Under the pieces are notes generated by a model. The model worked only from the letters and a program-made list of their open reading frames with translations, searched no databases and was not told where the DNA came from. Shown in pieces: positions 52,501 to 62,043 of a DNA stretch of 64,000 nt (within the stretch, counting starts at the first letter, position 1; the number at the start of each line of letters is the position of its first letter). Origin of the DNA: Cardinalis cardinalis (taxonomy: Eukaryota; Chordata; Aves; Passeriformes; Cardinalidae); assembly GCA_014549065.1 (NCBI GenBank), contig JACDOX010000085.1:1786241-1850240 (forward strand), read 5' to 3'. A program made the position numbers and the translations under genes.

Positions 52501-53815
52501 CTGCTGGCCACTCAGACTTTAGATACCAGATTACCCCTTAAAACTGAATTTCAGTCACCTATGGTGACTTCAGGACTACTCTGCATGTTTTAAATATGCA
52601 AATTATATTTGTATACACAGTGCCACAAGCTGATTTTCTAAGCAGTTAGATTTTATTAATAATTTTCCCATCTATTTCTGCAAAAATAATGGAAAAAAAC
52701 CTCTTCAGGTCCATGCTGGAATACCTGAAACAAAGTTCACCTGTTTTACTGCAGTCAAGATGGAAACTAGAGCAAAAACTGCAAAGTTCCACAGCTGACC
52801 CAAATTTCTTACATATTACCATCAGATATATAGGCTTTTGAATCACCCCAACCCAAATCACTTGAGGGCAGAATGGAAACACACTGGTTTCTGAGACACA
52901 AAGTGGATTTCATGTTGCCTCAGAAGCTTTTAGCTGCAACTTTCAAACAGAACAGTCACAGCCACAGCAGGAGCTGTAGCAGTTCCCAGATTGATTTTGC
53001 CCTGTCTCAAGATGAGCTCTCAGGCAGAGTCAAGTGAGAGCAGTGCCCTTCTTAGAGAGGTCCAGCAGCTGAAGAGGCTTGTATCAAACATTCTGCCATT
53101 TTGCACAGATCAAGATCTTGNTCAAGAGTTCCCAGAGGGACTGGAATGACCTTGAAGTTGAGAAGAGACATTTTAAGATGCATCACTAATTATTTATACC
53201 CCCTTAGTCACAGGGAGCATGACTCATCTCCCTTTTTTGTTTACTTTCTTATTGCTTTAAAATGCAGTTTTAAAGATAAAAATATTCTTTTCACCCTGAA
53301 AAATGAAAACCTACCTTTATCTTGTTCCCTTAATTACAACATCCAAGCCAATGAGAGAATAAATTCTAGCAATACTTTTGTCCTTCAGCTCCTTGTTGGG
53401 AGGTAAACAGTGAAATGACTTTGTGAAAGGACCCATGGCTGTGAAAGGGACACCTGCCTTGAACCAGATACAATTTTACCCTCCCTTTGAGATGTATGGA
53501 TTGTTTAGCTCCTCTTAACATACTTCCCTGGAGAGATGAGACTTTCTGTGCAGTTTCAAACCAGGAGCTGTTGTTCAACCAGGAGCTGAAAAATTCAGGG
53601 TGGGTGGAGAGAGGGCAGGAATGGTTTGCGCCCTCTAAGGCAGAAGTAGGAAGAGTTTGAGCAGCTCTTGTTTCTGATGGTGTCCTGTTTTGAACATTGC
53701 AGGCAGCCCAGCAGAAAAGAAGGCAGAACCTCCTCCAAGCAAGCCCACCATTGCCAAGGCAGGGCTGGCNATTATTAAAGATTGTTGTGGGGCCACGCAG
53801 TGCAACATCATGTAG
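10417..53815 (+). CDS. BMERB1: BMERB1 (C16orf45), bMERB domain-containing protein 1, complete, six coding exons
   Basis: The coding exons 10417-10522, 32989-33112, 48213-48286, 51089-51203, 52279-52361 and 53703-53815 join in phase to 615 bases: 204 codons plus TAG. That equals the human protein length as I recall it. The protein has a short N-terminal segment (1-42), then a charged, coiled-coil bMERB core (about 45-150) with blocks such as MPEEIELEMAKIQRLREVL and LVQKRDFLVDDAEVERLRE, a proline-rich linker (176-182) and a C-terminus ending CCGATQCNIM. bMERB domains of the MICAL/EHBP family bind Rab8-family GTPases; a similar role here is inferred from the family, and cytoskeletal or neuronal roles are suggested for the mammalian protein. 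The start is supported by a strong Kozak context (G at -3, G at +4). The one N in the CDS (53770) is a third-position Ala base and silent. The gene spans 43 kb, much shorter than in human. Confidence 0.96.
15676..16085 (+). mobile_element. CR1 LINE 3'-end fragment, GC-rich subfamily
   Basis: The order of motifs matches the 3' part of an avian CR1 read on the + strand: GAGCTGGGGCTGTTCAG, a diverged GAGAGGAGACCTCA, GGGAAGTTCCACCTGA, ACGAGGAAGAACTTCTTCCC, AGAGAGGCTGTGGAGTCTCC, GATATTCCAGAACCGTC, then CCAGCCTGACCCCTTCTGGG. It is about 410 bases and lacks intact coding capacity. Local GC content is well above the flanks and explains the spurious long frames on both strands. Confidence 0.88.
29153..29650 (+). 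repeat. 40-bp minisatellite, mostly hidden in an assembly gap
   Basis: Two nearly identical 40-base units are visible at 29161-29200 and 29201-29240, differing at one base (GGGT versus GGAT at unit positions 7-10). Each contains GGAGAAGAGCAGTGCTAGAG and ends GAGCTGGGCCA. A partial unit is seen at the left (29153-29160), and a unit tail resumes after the N-run at 29624-29649. The period is not a multiple of three, so the long frames through it are artefacts of the Ns. Confidence 0.93.
29242..29623. other. Assembly gap of 382 N
   Basis: This continuous run of N is flanked on both sides by the same 40-bp unit. The gap is therefore almost certainly unresolved minisatellite. In unit phase, an undisturbed array would need 14 + 40k missing bases; 382 does not fit (374 or 414 would). 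Confidence 0.98.
32989..33112 (+). CDS. BMERB1: BMERB1 coding exon 2
   Basis: This exon encodes residues 36-77 (first two bases of codon 77). The acceptor is CATACAG and the donor GTAAGT at 33113. It carries the start of the bMERB core (MPEEIELEMAKIQRLREVL, then RRESELRFM). Met43 (33009-33011) is an internal ATG that could begin a shorter isoform if an alternative first exon is used. Confidence 0.96.
34904..34945 (+). repeat. 15-bp tandem repeat, about three copies
   Basis: The unit GTGATACCCAAGCTG occurs twice without change at 34904-34918 and 34919-34933, followed by a partial third copy (GTGATACCCAAG) and then GTGATAC again in shifted phase. Confidence 0.95.
35923..36025 (+). repeat. Direct duplication of a 41-bp segment, period 62
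   Basis: The copies 35923-35963 and 35985-36025 share TTTAAAAATACTC and TCAAGAATAAGACAACAAAA with only two mismatches over 41 bases. A 21-base spacer separates them, and it contains a further short TAAAAAATAC echo. This is a local duplication with no coding content. Confidence 0.93.
39590..39715. repeat. Degenerate AT-rich repeat around ATACAGGTATATTATTTAAA
   Basis: Four to five irregular copies of a TACAGGTA/ATAGGTA core followed by TTATTTAAATA are visible, e.g. near 39606, 39630, 39651 and 39668. Spacing is uneven (about 17-26 bases). It is low-complexity sequence, probably grown by slippage. Confidence 0.7.
41376..41437. repeat. TA-rich microsatellite
   Basis: This is a (TA)n tract interrupted by CACATATATACATA and GTATA. 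Each half is self-complementary, so the tract can form a hairpin. The spurious tyrosine/isoleucine-rich reading frame on the - strand comes from this tract. Confidence 0.97.
43031..43324 (+). mobile_element. CR1 LINE 3'-end fragment
   Basis: The sequence follows the avian CR1 3' consensus in order: GGTCNGTCTCTTCTCCCA, GTAACAAGC, AAGAGGAAATGG, ATTGGATATNAGGAAAAAT, CATTGGAACAGGCTGCCCAG, GGTGGAGTCACCATCCCTGG, AGTGTTCAAAAGGC and ATTTTCCAACCTTAACAATT, ending in GTGATTCTATGC, which resembles the CR1 terminal 8-mer repeat. It is about 290 bases, 5'-truncated and lies in the sense orientation of BMERB1 intron 2. Confidence 0.95.
48213..48286 (+). CDS. BMERB1: BMERB1 coding exon 3
   Basis: This exon encodes the end of codon 77 to the first base of codon 102, including MDDIQLCKDIMNLKQELQ. 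The acceptor is TTTCTGCAG and the donor GTAATG at 48287. The exon is 74 bases long, so skipping it would shift the frame. Confidence 0.95.
51089..51203 (+). CDS. BMERB1: BMERB1 coding exon 4
   Basis: This exon encodes residues 102-139 plus two bases of codon 140: EKEKTKMEKQREDELIQKIH followed by RLVQKRDFLVDDAEVERL. This is the highly charged helical second half of the bMERB domain. The acceptor is TTGACCAG and the donor GTAAGA. Confidence 0.96.
52279..52361 (+). CDS. BMERB1: BMERB1 coding exon 5
   Basis: This exon encodes the end of codon 140 to the first base of codon 168, with EKEEDREMAEFLR and KLKPIDKATQSPT at the end of the bMERB core. The acceptor is TTCCACCAG and the donor GTGAGT. The reading frame stays open through the donor into intron 5 until a TGA at 52457-52459. 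Confidence 0.95.
53703..53815 (+). CDS. BMERB1: BMERB1 coding exon 6 (terminal)
   Basis: This exon encodes residues 168-204 and the TAG stop at 53813-53815. The peptide has AEKKAEPPPSKPT, a short hydrophobic AGLAII stretch and the cysteine-containing end KDCCGATQCNIM. The acceptor is ACATTGCAG. The N at 53770 leaves the codon as Ala whatever the base. Confidence 0.96.
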
Positions 53816-55080
53816 AGAGAGCCCTGGGCTTCCCTGCTTGTCTTTTCAGTGTTTCCATTGAGTGGAAGTGGATGGTGAGGGGAACCAGCAGCACCCTGCT
53901 GAGGGAGGCCAGAGCAGCTGCACAGGTGTCACCTATGGACTGCACCATGGCAGGCTCCTCACTGTTGCATGGATCACTCTACACGCATGCCTAAAAACAA
54001 AAGAAATCTATTTAGTGGCTGTCCAGGGACCAGAAGAGATCAGCAGTAGAGTCAACAAAAACCACCCCTGTGATACAGGTGAATGAAAAGGGGCTATGTT
54101 TAATCCAGTATTGTGTAAAACAGCAATTTTAATGGGCTATAACTTTAGAAGAATATGTTGTACACTTTCCCCCCCGTGACAAACTGCACTCAAAAATTGC
54201 CAAATTCTCCNATTTTGGCTACTTTTCAGAACAAAAGCCACAAGTAGCAATGCTATACATAGCACAAGTGATAGAGGAAGCAACTGTAGGATAACTGATG
54301 TTGCATACAAAACCCCAAACTTGTGAGATGTTCAACTACTTTGCTGTGGAGTTTCATTTCAAATTCTTCCTAAAGAGTGAGATCAGTGACAAGATGCTGC
54401 AAGTAGCTACAGATTTTTATATCCCATATGATATCCAAGATACTCAAGTCAAATTAATATTACTTGCACCAGGGGAAATAAATCCCTGGCAAAGCTTTAG
54501 CAAAGCACAGCTACAGTAATCTGCAAGTTGATGATGCAGTCCAAGGTTGTGTCACTTCTGTTTTAGATCTCCAGCTCCCAAGAAGTGAGAGAAATATTCA
54601 CCCAGGGTTTTGTCCATTTTTACAAGCTACATGCAGCAGGAGATTACACATCACTGAGAGATTGCTGGGAGAAGAACTGAAGACAAAATTTAACTAATAT
54701 TGAAACCATGCTTAAAACGAGTATTAATTGTATATTTTGTGACCACAAGAAATAGAAATGATCCATAAAAAAGCATAGGAAGACACAAGACACCCAAGAC
54801 AAATTGGCCACAAGACAAATATACAAATACAGAAGTAGGTATTTGTGGCAGGAAGATCACATTCTGTATAAAATGGGTTTAAAATTAAGGGAAATACAGG
54901 AATACTTGTCTGTGTTTCACCATTAAGTGTGTTTCTGGTCTCTATGCAGATTAAGCTTGTGGAATCTAATATCTTTATATTAGCTGTCAGTAGCTGGTTT
55001 GTCTGTGTGATGGTATTCCATATAAATGTACTGTGATAGGTGTAAATAGTAAAATAAACGTACATGGATCTAGTGTGACA
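53816..55080 (+). other. BMERB1: Probable BMERB1 3'UTR
   Basis: This non-coding sequence follows the TAG. Canonical AATAAA hexamers lie at 54477-54482 and 55053-55058, and further ones at 56406-56411 and 57104-57109 could serve longer isoforms. I favour the end near 55075 because it would give a 3'UTR of about 1.25 kb and GT-containing sequence follows, but this is inference. Confidence 0.5.
55053..55058 (+). terminator. BMERB1: Candidate poly(A) signal of BMERB1
   Basis: This AATAAA lies about 1.24 kb after the stop codon, with CTAGTGTGACAATC downstream as a possible GU-rich element. Alternatives are at 54477, 56406 and 57104. Confidence 0.45.
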
Positions 55081-56540
55081 ATCTCAGGCTTAGAAATAAC
55101 AAAAGATAGCAAAAAGCTCCTGAAATAACATTTTGCAAAAGGAACTTCCATTTTGTGAAGCCAGCTAAGTGAAGTGTGTGCTTGTATACCAAGGAACCAC
55201 AGTATAGGAAAGGAGAAAAAATTAACAGCAGTTACCCCAAAAGGATAAACAGTTATTTTTTTAGAGAGAAAAAGTATCTAATTAAGGTTGAAGGCAATAG
55301 ACACCATCTAAAGTAACTCAGACTACCCTTATACAACTAAAACCTACTCCCTAGCACTGACTGATTTGATGAAAACCACTTGCATTTCCAGAATAAGTTC
55401 AGTATTGCAGACTCGCTTGAGACAAAGAGCCAATGTCACTAANTACCTTCAGTTTTAAGGATCAAAGAGGAAAAAAAACAAAAGGTTTCCACTGAGACAT
55501 GGAGCACTTTAATTACTTTGACCAAAGATGCAGGAAAGAGAACAAAGGCTGGCTCTCATGTATGATTATTGTGTCCTTGTTGAGACATAAAACACCACAC
55601 TGAGCTCTGTAGCTTCACAATCTGCACCTGGTGTGGGCTGGACCCTGCAGGGCACCTGTGTGCATTTACACAGTTGTGGGGAAAACTGCTTTTGGGGGAG
55701 AAAATACACACTGCAGGGGAGAAACACCATTGGCTCTTGTAAAATTCCACAGGCTCTTGCTGGTACCCAGTTAAGACATCAGGAATTGTCAGTGTCTAAA
55801 GGCAAGAGGTTCAGTGTCACTATTAAAGGCAAATGGGAGTCAGGGAAAAAGCTGTAGTGAAGCACCAANTTTAAACCTTAGGAGGATCAGCTGTGAATGC
55901 CACTAATAAAGGGTCCAGAAGGACTTTGCACATGGTTTTTAAGGCCTGAGGTAACTTCTGCACATGAGTGTTTAACCCAGGCTGTGCTGATGAGAGGGGT
56001 GATCCCTACAGGCTGCACAGAATCCACCTGGGAATGAAGGCAATGTTGGTTTTCATGAAAAAATTTCATTAGCAAGAAACAGACATTCCTGGGAAGCAAC
56101 ACTCATGACCAGGCTACAGAGCAATCTCCTTTAATTAAAACCAAGAAACACAGCAAGTAGGAATGGGCAATATTCTTACAGCTGAGCACTGGCAGCCAGT
56201 GCCCCAGAGGGACTTGAACTCCAGCAGTGTTAATGAGAGTGAACTTCATTTTCAGAAGTTCTAGCTTGGCTCAGCTGGAAGGTTTTCTGTATGCCAGTTT
56301 TTGTTTTTAATTAGCTAATGTCTTTGTTTATTTGGGTGGGTTTGAAGAGCTTGCCTGCAGTGCACAAGTGGTTCCTTCAGAAGTGGGTCAGTGATGCTGC
56401 TNAGCAATAAAGTCCTGGATTTTTGAGACTGTAAGGTCACAATCTCAACTGTGTTCAACACTGGTTTAGTGTTGCCTATCTAGAACACAGCAGAGCCCTT
56501 ATGGCTGATGTCAAAGCTAATGGCTGCAATTAAACAAATC

Positions 56541-56607
56541 AAACTTAGGAAGGAATTAAGTGTAAAACTCTTGTAAACTTAGGAAGGAATTAAGTGTAAA
56601 ACTCTTG
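56541..56607 (+). repeat. 34-bp perfect tandem duplication
   Basis: Bases 56541-56574 (AAACTTAGGAAGGAATTAAG followed by TGTAAAACTCTTGT) are repeated at 56575-56607 with only the last base missing. Zero divergence indicates a recent event or an assembly duplication. Confidence 0.96.
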
Positions 56608-57539
56608 ACCCTTATTTTAAAAAACCAGACTAAATCACTGAATATCCCAAGAGCAACTAGAGGCTTTGTAACTACCATGATCCAGTGAGCACAACACATT
56701 GTACAATCCCCATATATAAAATCAGCAGAGTATCAGCCAAGTGTCTTTGGGTGACTATATGGAGTAACTGGCATCATTTCAGAGTTGATTTTCAGCTATC
56801 AGTCACTGTCAGCAGACAGGGACATTGATGGAAGCACCCAGTATCTCTTCTGGAAATCCTGGCTATTTATCACTTCAGAAAGAAGGCAAGGCAGTGGAAA
56901 AGGAAGAGTGTGTGGAAGAATGTGTAAGGTGGATTTGACACACTCTGGTAAACATGACTGTGTTCAGGAAAGGATCTTGGTCTACTGAGAAAAACAAAAG
57001 TGCTGAAGTGCTGTTTGTACAAATCACCAATTCCACCAGCAAATGATTCTCTTGTACCTTCCCCTAGACCTACTGAATCTCTTCCAAGTCAAGCATATTT
57101 CCAAATAAACTAAGCTGCTGTGTTATACTAAGCCTTTGTTTCTTCCTGTTACTGAGGGAAAAGTTGGTTGTGGACTGGAATAGGATGCAGTTCCTGTGCT
57201 GCTACACTTCTCAAAAAGAATAAGGTTACTACACTGCACAAAAGGAGTAAAGCTGAGGGGTAAGTTTGAGATGCTACTGAAATAAAGGATTTTCTCACTG
57301 AATAAAGAAAGCCCAACAAAAAAGCCAATCTCATAATGCACTAAGATGACTTTGAAACCTCACTACAGACCAGAGCCTGCACAAATTAGACAGTTCCCAG
57401 CCCTGCACTGAGGATGTAAGGGCCCCANCTCACCTGAGTATCAGAACTGCCATGACAAGAGGGCCCTGGTGTGAAATGAACAAAAAATCCTCCCTCACCC
57501 CAGCATAAACGCTATCATTGTTACCAAAGTGCACCTTGT

Positions 57540-57615
57540 TTCACATGATCCCATCCATCCTATACACTGCCAGGCAGTTCACATGATCCCATCCATCCTA
57601 TAAACTGCCAGGCAA
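57540..57615 (+). repeat. 38-bp tandem duplication
   Basis: Two copies of a 38-base unit containing TTCACATGATCCCATCCATC and ending ACTGCCAGGCA lie back to back. The only internal difference is TATACACTG versus TATAAACTG. It is a local duplication in non-coding sequence. Confidence 0.95.
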
Positions 57616-58932
57616 ACAGGCTGCTTTCAAACAGGATCTACCAAAAATATTGCCTAAAGGCCAAAACTTCCTCTCCCTTCCACGTGCACACAAGACACAT
57701 GGGATGCTGAGAGCAGCTCAGCAGCTGAGCCTGGATCCCAACAGCCTCAGCATCAACTCTGGCTCAGAGATGAGTAAGGAGGGGCCTCACAGATCTCCCC
57801 TCATATTTAATTTTGCTTTCTTGTTTCTTAATGAGGTTTCTGCACCAACACTTCATGGGAGAGTGAAAGAATTGTGGTAAGACACCAAGAGATGTTTAAA
57901 CTGATACCTAAACAGTGAATCTCACCAGTTGCAGAGATCAGCGGATTTTAACAGGCTCGATCACAAAACCAGAGGAGATGACTGCAGCTATCAAGTTTCT
58001 TGCAGCCAGTTACCNCATCCCAGCTACACCAACAGAAGAGTTTGTTGTTTTTCTCCTTCNTGACACAGGCAGGATGCAATTCCTCACTTTTGAATTCAAT
58101 AACTGAAAGACTGATGTGAAACTTGAGCCATGGCATGACATTCAATAGTGCTTTGACAGCCATGTCAAACCATGCCCTGGCATGGCATTTCAGGAATTTC
58201 TTGTAAAATGACNTTCTCTATTTATATCAATCTGCTTTCTGTAGCATACATCTAGCACTACAAGCCATTTTAANAATCACTTGAATTTGGATTTTTTTCT
58301 GTCTTTATCCACCTAAGTAATACTAAACAAAAATACTCATACAGGAAGGAATACAGCATTTAAAGTGATGCTTGCTAGGAAAATGCTATTAATAGGAGTT
58401 AAACCATAGTTCACCATGCAACTAGTCTGTCCTGTTACATTATGGCAAGGAAAATAAGCCACATTAATTTTAGAAAAAAAAGAAAGCTATTTCCATCACC
58501 ACTTTTTTACTAACTTAAAACAGATGGCTTAACATAAAATGAGAATAAAAGAAGTGGGAATGTTTGCAGCACAGAACCAAAGCAGCATTTAAAATCAAAC
58601 TCATCTTTTGAAGGTAATCACACACCAGGTGCTATGAGGGATTTTACTCATTCATTTACTTAAAAACATTCACAACTACAGAAAAATGAAATTACAGAGT
58701 GGTGATTATAGGGTTTGTGGTGCTGCGCTAGGAAGGTTTTATAAAGCACCTGTTCCTCCTTTCAGACAGGAGCATTCATTTTTCCCAAGAGGAATATTTA
58801 TTACATGGTTTGTGAAGAATTTCCCAGTAAGTTTTTTAGGTAGTTACTTTAAAATTATTTAGTGAACAAGTACNCTGTAAGGTCAAGTGGTTGCTTATCT
58901 GCAACAGGCCTGACATTTATTCCAGCAGACTC

Positions 58933-58954
58933 CACTCAACAGTTCTGTTGAGTG
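58933..58954. repeat. Perfect 10-bp inverted repeat with 2-base loop
   Basis: CACTCAACAG, then TT, then CTGTTGAGTG form an uninterrupted 10-bp stem. The flanks do not continue the pairing. It lies about 670 bases past the inferred MARF1 poly(A) site. Function is unknown. Confidence 0.85.
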
Positions 58955-59604
58955 AGAATGTCACAAAACAAAACCAAAAACCCCCAAAAAAGAGAAAGTC
59001 AGGAACAGCTCATCCAGGTCTTTACTTTTGTCCATGAAGCTGTGAGATGACAGAACATTTCAGCCGAGTTGAATTTGTTTTGCCAAGATTCTAAATTTCA
59101 AAACACTCCAGTGAAAGAAATTTTCCATATTTGTAGTTCCTGAACAATTACCATCTTCCAGCTGGAAAAAGCCACTTTAACCCAAAAGTGACTCATTAAC
59201 TTTAATAAAGTTCACATGACCTTATTTGCAACAATTTTAACATCTCAAAGGGAGACACACTGAGGAGGAACACCTGANATCCACCTGCTGGATTTACACC
59301 CTTTTCTCTTTTTTTTCTCTTTAGCATGATAAATAGTACAGCTCGTTTTCAAAGTAAACCCTACAAATGACCTTGTATGGAGNGCAGTAAGAGACACTGA
59401 CTGCATCTGCAAACAGCTCAATTGCAAAATCTGGGAGAAACCTCAACCTCCACAATTTATGGTGTTTCTTTTGTCTTCACTAAACCCCAGCTCTCTGTTC
59501 TGTCTCAATAATTAAACTTAATGTGACACAGCAAGTAATAATTCTAAGGTTGGTTTGTTTTCTGTTTGGCTTCCCCCTCACAGGTCTTGAGACAAAGACA
59601 AGAG

Positions 59605-61810
59605 TTATGCTTGCTTGAAAATTTTATTGACAACTGTTTGGTCCCAACACACAAAACAGCACTTGAGCCACAAAAGAAAGTGTCCAAACAAAGTAGACAG
59701 CTAAGAAAAGAAGTCTTTCTTCTCTCTCCCATTCCAAGGAAAAAATAGTGCATAAATTGAGGGCTTCAGTGACATTTTTTCTTTTAAACCAACATGAATC
59801 TGAAGTAGTACATTTATTTGCTAAATTAAAGAATGTCATGGTTGCAATGCTTTTAAATCTGTAAGTCACATCATTCATTTAACCCTTTGGATAAAAAAAT
59901 ATATTGCAATTCAATTAGCTATTTTGTTACACTATGAACACAACTTGTCAAAAGTATTATTCTATTACTTTCAAACAGCAATTTCAGCAGAATCACACAT
60001 GAATCCAGATAAGATATGCTGACCTCCATATGTGGTATAACCACCACATTACTTGGATAAACACCATATTTTCCTCTGAAGCAAAAACCTGGTTTTCTTT
60101 AGTGCTCCAAATGACTNATAGCTGCATCTCATGAAAATACCATTTCAGGCAGGTCTCTTCTCCAATGTATGCTCTCTGAAACAAAGATCTAGACTGACCA
60201 CTGTCAACCTTATCAAAGTTAAAGGTGAAAGCAGATTTTCTTGCATTTAACTCACTAAAAACATTCCAAGAAAACTTACCTCTAAATTTCTTCTATAGCA
60301 GTATGTCTGTAGAGGTTTACTGTGGACTCAAAATACTGTGCCATAATACTCAGAAAAACTTCCCAGTGCTTCTTCGCACTTACAATGGCTATAAACTCAC
60401 TACTGGTAATACCTGCCTAAATATAAAAGATTTTATAACAAAATCTGACTAGTAAAATGCTGTCCATAGCCATTGTTCAGTGGCATTTCCTGCTGCTGGC
60501 TGAAAAATTAGAGCCTGTGTTCCATCTCTTGCATATTACAATAGAATCCATCTAAAAAAATACTCAGTTGGCCAGTGGAAAACTTCTAGTATAGGTTCTT
60601 TCAATACTACAAGCATTTATTTGCTGCCTGGCAAATACAACCCATTGTAAATGCCATGGTTACCCAGAATGGGTAGAAAGTCTCACACACTGGACAGTTC
60701 TGCTCACTAGAGTTAAGGTCATCCACTGACTCNGCCTCTCTCCCAAAGCTGGCCCTTGCAAAAGCCAACACAAGATACCACGAATTCAAAAAGCTGCCAA
60801 CACTAGGAGTAAGTCTTAGAATAAAAACAGACACAGCTAAAAGACAGCACATCAAAGGAGCTTCCCATTTACTGAACATGCTTAAAAAGAGAAAANAAGG
60901 TTAAGCAGAACAACCTTAGCATTTCCACGTGTAGCTAGAACTTTCCTTACAGGTGGAAATAGCATCAATGCCTTCCATCACCAGCCATTTTAATAAGACC
61001 TGCTCCATTATCTGTAATTTATGCATTAGATGCATATTTCAGAATCTTCCTAACTTCATTTCTAGACACAATGAAAATGTGTGTGTCTGTATCTTACACT
61101 CATGACATCAAGACAGTCTTTCCCTTAACCAAACCCATGCCAGACAAACTAAATATGAGGGAAGGGTAAAGCATCAGTGTCCTAGAAAGCTCCTAAATGG
61201 AACTGAAAGCTACAGCAAAAACACATTTAAAACAAGTTTTACACAAGACCCACAGCCTCCTACAGACATCTTTAGACACCATTTCCAATGCAGCTACAAG
61301 TCATCTGAGAGGTCAGAGAACAAGTTTCCCCTCGGGAGGACAATCAGCTCCCCTCACTCTTGTCATCCCAGGTCAGCGAGTTAAAATTTCTCAACAGGCT
61401 TTTGAAAGACAAATCATGCATTTCATTAATACTGTCTGAAACAATACCAGTAAGCAACAGCCTATAGAATACAATGTGCTACATGTATGATTACATCACC
61501 AACAAGGCTTGAAGAAAATAAAATCTGTTCCGTGTTTGTTGAATTAATATTTTGCTTTTACTGAACACGTTTATGAAAAACTGTAAAATTTAAGAATAAT
61601 TTAACAAATGCCAGATTTTTTTCAAAATAATAGAAAAAAATCTGCTCTGCTAACAGCTGTGTTCAGTGTAAAAGGAACAAAATTTTCACAGAATACATTA
61701 AATACAAATTAATTCCTCTAGGTTTTCCATTAAAATACACATGGGCTAGCAAACAGCTTTACTTTGTGCACAGTCCATAGGTATTTGTCCTTCACACTAA
61801 AAAGAAAGAG
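59605..61810 (-). other. MARF1: Probable MARF1 3'UTR
   Basis: This AT-rich sequence follows the MARF1 stop codon on the - strand, with no further splice-flanked coding segment. The most downstream well-formed signal, AATAAA with a T/GT-rich stretch after it, is at 59628-59623, giving about 2.2 kb. Other hexamers on this strand (around 59813 and 60617) could yield shorter forms. Confidence 0.55.
59623..59628 (-). terminator. MARF1: Candidate poly(A) signal of MARF1
   Basis: TTTATT on the + strand reads AATAAA on the - strand. CTTGTCTTTGTCTC, a plausible GU-rich downstream element, lies about 20-40 bases further on the - strand. Confidence 0.5.
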
Positions 61811-62043
61811 TTAAAGCTTGGTTACAGGTGCAAGTGAGAAGTTTGCTGCCAATTTGACCTTGTTTTTGTGTTGCTTTTTGGCTGGGCTGTCTGTTGCTTC
61901 TTTGTTTACTTGGGTTTCAGAGGACTGACAGGGAGGCACTGAAGCATTCTCTGTGGTGTCAGACACCACAGAACCAGAGATCAGCNTTTCTTGAGCTGTG
62001 GTAACCATTTTCTGTTTTTCTTCTTCTGTTAAAATCATTATCT
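61811..62043 (-). CDS. MARF1: MARF1 terminal coding exon
   Basis: The acceptor CTTTTAG leads directly into AGATAATG; the G of the previous exon plus AG makes Glu, then IMILTEEEKQKMVTTAQE follows. The second nearby AG would break the frame, which fixes the exon start at 62043. It ends KLAANFSLAPVTKL and TAA at 61813-61811. The N at 61986 makes one codon ANG. Confidence 0.95.

Larger units (their letters stand above)
55081..59604. other. Convergent spacer between BMERB1 and MARF1
   Basis: About 4.5 kb lies between the favoured poly(A) signals of two genes pointing at each other. It holds two short tandem duplications (56541-56607 and 57540-57615) and a perfect hairpin (58933-58954). I see no coding exon or RNA gene. 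Distal poly(A) signals at 56406 and 57104 mean part of it may be BMERB1 3'UTR. Confidence 0.65.
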
